This document shows, in pieces, positions 15,830 through 18,604 of a stretch of DNA of 18,604 nt; position 1 is the first letter of the stretch; each line of letters begins with the position of its first letter. A program made the translations under genes and the position numbers. Below the pieces are notes generated by a model. That model was not told the origin of the DNA, ran no database searches, and saw nothing but the letters and a program-made list of their open reading frames with translations. The stretch covers positions 1-18,604 of the forward strand of contig SACC01000004.1 of the NCBI GenBank assembly GCA_009928745.1. The letters run 5' to 3'. The stretch comes from Clostridia bacterium (GTDB lineage: Bacteria; Bacillota; Clostridia; Christensenellales; CAG-1252).

Positions 15830-16143
15830 TTGAATACCTTTAATACCGCGCTGAAAATATCATAATCTGTTTCTATAATGTTAATACCTGTAAGCAGGGA
15901 CTTTGCCCGCAGCGCTTCGTCGCATTTTGTCCCTTCGCAAAGCACAACGAGTCCAATATCTGCTAGCGCAGCAACTCCTGCGACATTGATATTATTCATC
16001 ACCGTGAACCAGCAACACCCACTAGGCGCACGACCCATAACAAAGCTTAGAAAATCTCCGCAATAACCGGTAGTTATTTCGGATTGAGCATTGAGATTCA
16101 CTATTCTTGCATTAAGCAGTTCAGCTATTTTTTGCGCTTTCAT
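15826..16143 (-). CDS. Small DRTGG-like domain protein (second copy)
   Basis: 105 residues, likely one DRTGG-type domain, the regulatory domain also found next to CBS pairs and in some phosphotransacetylases and biotin-synthesis-like proteins. The resemblance lies in the MKAQKIAELLNA opening, the GYCGDFLSFVMG segment (like the ASDMMSDVLAF segment of the first gene of this unit), and the alternating hydrophobic strands GLVVL and NIIET. Ligand and partner are unknown. It overlaps the end of the sensory hydrogenase gene by 23 bp, and its ribosome binding site (AAGGT) lies inside that gene. It is the second of two such proteins flanking the sensory hydrogenase, probably from an old duplication. 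Confidence 0.75.
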   Translation of the reverse strand: MKAQKIAELLNARIVNLNAQSEITTGYCGDFLSFVMGRAPSGCCWFTVMNNINVAGVAALADIGLVVLCEGTKCDEALRAKSLLTGINIIETDYDIFSAVLKVFK

Positions 16144-17392
16144 CTATTACCTTCGGACATTTTGTATCTGGCGGGATTTCTCCGTTTACAAGATCCTCGC
16201 TGAATGCCCGACAGCTGGGCGCGCCACATTCGCCGCAATCGATAAGAGGCAATCCCTCAAGTATTTTGTCTATCTCAATAAGTTTATTAAGCGCGGCAAG
16301 TCTATCCTCGTCCAACTTATATACATCCTTAAAATCGGGCTCTTTCTCCCACATATAATAGTCAAGACTTTTGCCTTGATCGGCAAGGGTATTGCATTTA
16401 CCGTTAGGCAGTCTCTTTCTAAGACCCCGCAATCTCGCCTTAGCTATAAAGGGGTTTTCTATATTAAGCACACCTCCGACGCAGCCGCTTATACAAGCGT
16501 TAAGCTCGATGAATTCGACATCTCGCAGCGTATTGTCCTCAAGCGCTTTAAGCACATTATTAACATTCTCCACACCGTCAGCCGCCAGATATTTATCTCT
16601 ATACAGCGCCGCTGCCTCGCCACCGCTGCTTGCCCACTGCATTCCCTCCACTCCGAGCTTTGATATGGGCTTTATCTGTTCGGGCTTCAAGCTGCTCATC
16701 GCAGAAAGTAGACGCAGATAAACATCGCTGACAGCGAGTACTCCCTCCACAAGCGGTTTCTTGACACCTAAGCCCGATTTTAGCGCATATACCTTTGCCG
16801 GACACGGCGAGATAAAAAATATCCCGATATCTTCAGCGGGTATCCCTTGCGACAGCGCTTTTTCACGGGCAAGTTTCGCGACTATATCAACAGGCGCCAA
16901 GAGGTTAAGCAAATGCGGTAATAAATGCTTGTACCGAACCATAATAAGCTCCAACACCGCCGGACAAGCCGTGCTGATAACGGGCTTGCGAATATGACCT
17001 TTATCAAGCAATATTTTTGATGCGGCAGAGATAAGCTCCGCGCCTCTTCCGACCTCGAACACGTCGTCAAAACCTATCTCCAACAGTCCGTTAAGCACAT
17101 AGTTAATATCCGTAAGATTATTGAATTGTCCGTATAAAGAGGGCGCGGGTAAAGCAATACGGTATTTATAATTATATATTGTGTCAAAGGGATCATAGGA
17201 GGCTTTTTTTGCGTGATGCGGGCAAAGTCTTATGCATTCGCCGCAGCCTATGCACCTTTCATACAAGACCTTTGCCTTGCCGTTCCTGACGCGAATCGCT
17301 TCGGTAGGACATCTTTTCATACAGGTTACGCAGCCTTTGCATTTATCTGGATCAAGCGTAACAGTATGCAAACTTTTTATATCAATATCCAT
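16121..17392 (-). CDS. Sensory-type (group D-like) [FeFe] hydrogenase homologue
   Basis: 423 residues. Order: N-terminal 2[4Fe-4S] ferredoxin (C18, C21, C24, C28 and C47, C50, C53, C57); H-cluster domain at about 70-320; and a C-terminal four-cysteine iron-sulfur motif (C386, C389, C394, C412). H-cluster motifs: STACPAV (A142, C143), SPCPAKV (C197), and NACISGCVGG (C300, C304). So all four ligands of the [4Fe-4S] part are kept, but the catalytic proton-relay Cys (CpI C299) is Ala, and the Glu of the second motif (CpI E361) is not conserved. These losses are typical of sensory hydrogenases. The lack of a PAS domain fits group D rather than group C. Probable role: sensing H2 or redox state and signalling to the neighbouring ATPase and DRTGG proteins. 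The start ATG at 17392 has GAGGT 5 nt upstream. Confidence 0.88.
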   Translation of the reverse strand: MDIDIKSLHTVTLDPDKCKGCVTCMKRCPTEAIRVRNGKAKVLYERCIGCGECIRLCPHHAKKASYDPFDTIYNYKYRIALPAPSLYGQFNNLTDINYVLNGLLEIGFDDVFEVGRGAELISAASKILLDKGHIRKPVISTACPAVLELIMVRYKHLLPHLLNLLAPVDIVAKLAREKALSQGIPAEDIGIFFISPCPAKVYALKSGLGVKKPLVEGVLAVSDVYLRLLSAMSSLKPEQIKPISKLGVEGMQWASSGGEAAALYRDKYLAADGVENVNNVLKALEDNTLRDVEFIELNACISGCVGGVLNIENPFIAKARLRGLRKRLPNGKCNTLADQGKSLDYYMWEKEPDFKDVYKLDEDRLAALNKLIEIDKILEGLPLIDCGECGAPSCRAFSEDLVNGEIPPDTKCPKVIDESAKNS

Positions 17393-17611
17393 AATTACCT
17401 CTTATTAGGACTCTGCTGCGGAGTGGACAATAATGTCTTTTTTGTCCACTCCGATAAGGGACACGCGCTCGTAATACTCGCCGAGTTTCCCCTCTTTCAA
17501 GATAATCATCTTGAAATTCACCCTTTTTCGGGCTTTCAGCCTCAAGGGGCGACGGCAAAAAGCGTGGTTTTTCCCGCCGCTAATGATAGCTTTTTTCGAA
17601 AAAGCCATTTA
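17393..17611. repeat. Hairpin-rich element in the gap between the ATPase and the sensory hydrogenase genes
   Basis: 219 bp dense in inverted repeats: CGGAGTGGACAA with TTGTCCACTCCG (17419-17453, 12-bp stem); TTTCAAGAT with ATCTTGAAA around 4 nt (about 17495-17516); an imperfect GC-rich pairing around AAAAA/TTTTT (about 17548-17580); and GCTTTTT with AAAAAGC around 3 nt (about 17589-17605). The first hairpin has a close relative at 18559-18591. A 67-codon frame (17608-17405, minus strand) starts 3 nt after the ATPase stop. It lacks a good ribosome binding site and any domain I recognise, and its codons run through the hairpins. I treat the region as an inserted repeat element (MITE- or REP-like). 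It could also be an untranslated control region or a real small gene. Confidence 0.55.
17405..17608 (-). CDS. Doubtful 67-residue frame within the repeat element
   Basis: Basic N-terminal half followed by MIILKEGKLGEYYERVSLIG and an acidic tail. It stays open across the gap between two operon genes in the operon direction, which is the only support. Against it: a weak GAGTGG upstream, no recognised family, and complete overlap with hairpin repeats, one of which recurs at the right edge of the window in a non-coding position. Probably a by-product of the repeat. Confidence 0.2.
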   Translation of the reverse strand: MAFSKKAIISGGKNHAFCRRPLRLKARKRVNFKMIILKEGKLGEYYERVSLIGVDKKDIIVHSAAES

Positions 17612-18055
17612 TTACCCACTCTTTTTATTCTCGGCAAAATATACTGTCAATACAACTTTTGTTCCCTTGCCTACCTCACTTTCTATATGGAATTCGTCGG
17701 TATATTTTTTCATATTGGGCAAGCCCATTCCTGCGCCGAAACCTAACGCGCGTATATCCTCTGGCGCGGTGCTATATCCCGGTTGCATTGCAAGCTCAAT
17801 ATCCTCAATACCTTTTCCGGTATCGATAAGCTCTATCACTATGCGGTCAAGATATATATCCGCTAACGCTCTTCCGCCTCCGGCGTGTATAACCATATTA
17901 ATCTCGCCTTCATACATTGATATTGCCACCCTTCTGACATCTTCAGAGCGGATACCTAATTGTTTGAGGTGCTTTTTTATCTCGTCAGACGCGGTGCCGG
18001 CAGAGGCAAAATTACCTCCTGACACCTCGAATTCAAGATGTATGCCTTTCTCCAT
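17612..18055 (-). CDS. Anti-sigma-factor-like ATPase (HATPase, RsbW/SpoIIAB type)
   Basis: 147 residues, cytoplasmic, a complete GHKL ATPase domain without kinase dimerisation or sensor parts. N box MYEGEINMVIHA (E49, N53), G1 box DTGKGI (D78, G80, G82), G2 box GFGAGMGLPNM (about 105-114), and a C-terminal EVGKGTKV motif. Family members such as RsbW and SpoIIAB bind a sigma factor and phosphorylate an antagonist on Ser. No sigma factor or STAS antagonist lies in the window, so the partner is unknown; the sensory hydrogenase or the DRTGG proteins are candidates. The start ATG shares one base with the previous stop (TAATG), indicating coupled translation; the ribosome binding site is weak. Confidence 0.87.
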   Translation of the reverse strand: MEKGIHLEFEVSGGNFASAGTASDEIKKHLKQLGIRSEDVRRVAISMYEGEINMVIHAGGGRALADIYLDRIVIELIDTGKGIEDIELAMQPGYSTAPEDIRALGFGAGMGLPNMKKYTDEFHIESEVGKGTKVVLTVYFAENKKSG

Positions 18056-18399
18056 TAATTGCCCGCCTTTAAGCCTTCGCTATAAAGTTTACCACAAGCG
18101 GAAAACATCTTTTCCTTGGTACAGATGACTACTATGCCTTTGCTCTCGGCAAGACTCTGCATAATTTTATCAGGTCTTTTGCCTCTTACTAACACCACAC
18201 AATTCATATCCATCATCTCGGCTGTTCGAATTACTTGCGGATTGGAAAGTCCGGTAATTAACACCGCCTGATCTTTAACGAATGCCAGCACATCGCTCAT
18301 CATATCCGACGCGCAAGCGGCGTGAACATCTTTTTCCATATTATCCGCGCAGCAAATCATCTCGCCGTCCAATATCTCCGCTATAGTTTTTATTAACAT
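18055..18399 (-). CDS. Small DRTGG-domain protein (first copy)
   Basis: 114 residues. The sequence is of the DRTGG type: ASDMMSDVLAFVKD, VLITGLSNPQVIRTAEMMD and VVLVRGKRPDKI, alternating hydrophobic strands with short loops. In other proteins this domain is regulatory and may bind a small ligand; here it stands alone. The start ATG at 18399 was chosen because GGAGG lies 5 nt upstream; a TTG at 18411 would extend the frame by four residues, but the Shine-Dalgarno itself overlaps those codons. First gene of the sensory unit. Confidence 0.8.
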   Translation of the reverse strand: MLIKTIAEILDGEMICCADNMEKDVHAACASDMMSDVLAFVKDQAVLITGLSNPQVIRTAEMMDMNCVVLVRGKRPDKIMQSLAESKGIVVICTKEKMFSACGKLYSEGLKAGN

Positions 18400-18444
18400 A
18401 TATTCCTCCAATGTTGTTGCATATTATAAATCAAATATAAAATT

Positions 18445-18473
18445 ATTATACAATAAAGGCGATTATTTATCAA
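18445..18473 (-). promoter_or_regulatory. Promoter of the sensory hydrogenase unit
   Basis: On the minus strand, TTGATA (18473-18468), a 17-bp spacer and TATAAT (18450-18445). A predicted start near 18438 leaves a leader of about 39 nt before the ATG at 18399. It is a near-consensus vegetative promoter, and no operator-like repeat is visible at it. Confidence 0.75.
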
Positions 18474-18520
18474 GTAACAATATGAGAGTAAATAAAACAA
18501 AAATTGTCAAACGAAGAAAT

Positions 18521-18554
18521 AAAACGGACTATCGACCAAATAGCCGATAATCCG
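18521..18554 (-). terminator. Probable terminator of a gene beyond the right edge
   Basis: On the minus strand CGGA-TATCG arms (one mismatch, 9 pairs) around a 10-nt loop are followed by TTTTATTTCTT. It lies upstream of the sensory unit promoter, so it would end transcription of a minus-strand gene located outside the window. It follows another large hairpin (18559-18591) after 4 nt. Confidence 0.6.
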
Positions 18555-18558
18555 TGCG

Positions 18559-18604
18559 CGGAGTGGGCAAAAACGCGTTTTGCCCACTCCGTAAAGGGGA
18601 CATA
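18559..18604. repeat. Perfect 14-bp hairpin related to the 17419-17453 repeat, cut by the window edge
   Basis: CGGAGTGGGCAAAA pairs perfectly with TTTTGCCCACTCCG around ACGCG. The stem core CGGAGTGG(A/G)CA and the following bases (TAAAGGGGACA here, ATAAGGGACA at the other copy) match the repeat inside the operon, so both belong to one family. The element may extend beyond 18604. Confidence 0.6.

Noticed and set aside
16091..16663. 190-codon frame on the plus strand
   Set aside because: Antisense to the sensory hydrogenase, whose cysteine motifs prove the minus-strand reading.
16121..17392. Reading the 423-residue protein as a second catalytic hydrogenase
   Set aside because: The proton-relay Cys is Ala and the second-motif Glu is lost, and a C-terminal iron-sulfur motif is added; this fits sensory-type enzymes better.
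17511..18128. 205-codon frame on the plus strand
   Set aside because: It runs antisense through the 147-residue ATPase gene and the repeat element, has no ribosome binding site or recognised domain, and the minus-strand genes there have clear family motifs.

Overview
The window looks like chromosomal DNA from an anaerobic Firmicute (class Clostridia type), probably an uncultured gut or sediment organism. This rests on a corrinoid-dependent methionine synthase with a separate activation protein, an HndABCD-type NAD(P)-linked [FeFe] hydrogenase with a linked sensory hydrogenase, strong GGAGG ribosome binding sites and A+T-rich sigma-A-like promoters. The genus cannot be named from the sequence. 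No rRNA, tRNA, CRISPR array, transposase, integrase or phage gene was seen.

Layout. (1) 154-3955, minus strand: a tightly overlapped metF - methionine synthase activation protein - metH operon. It makes 5-methyltetrahydrofolate and uses it to methylate homocysteine. The metF leader (3956-4117) carries a promoter, an inverted repeat over that promoter and two hairpins, one directly against the metF Shine-Dalgarno. (2) 4118-5560, minus strand: a secreted LCAT-like lipase lipoprotein. It is divergent from (3) 5950-9810, plus strand: a very large cell-surface protein with two metallophosphoesterase domains and a C-terminal membrane anchor. The two share a 389-bp A+T-rich promoter region. (4) 9838-9934: two strong terminators between convergent genes. 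(5) 9951-18399, minus strand: a ten-gene hydrogenase locus in two transcription units. The upstream unit (promoter near 18445-18473) encodes a DRTGG protein, an anti-sigma-like ATPase, a group D-like sensory [FeFe] hydrogenase, a second DRTGG protein and a PHP phosphoesterase. The downstream unit (promoter 14981-15009) encodes HndA/NuoE, a stand-alone HATPase, HndB, HndC/NuoF and the catalytic hydrogenase HndD.

How it may work together. The HndABCD complex is the kind that couples ferredoxin and NAD(P)H oxidation to H2 production (electron confurcation) or runs in reverse. The upstream genes look like a redox or H2-sensing signalling set: a hydrogenase-like protein that keeps the H-cluster cysteines but lacks catalytic proton-path residues, an ATPase of the anti-sigma type, two possible ligand-binding DRTGG domains and a phosphoesterase. 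None of the usual output partners (sigma factor, STAS antagonist, PPM phosphatase) lies in the window.

Most interesting points: the catalytic hydrogenase has Ser instead of Cys at the position matching a [4Fe-4S] H-cluster ligand (TSCSP); a hairpin-rich repeat of about 219 bp sits inside the sensory operon, with a related hairpin at the right window edge; and the metF leader has a dense set of possible control structures.
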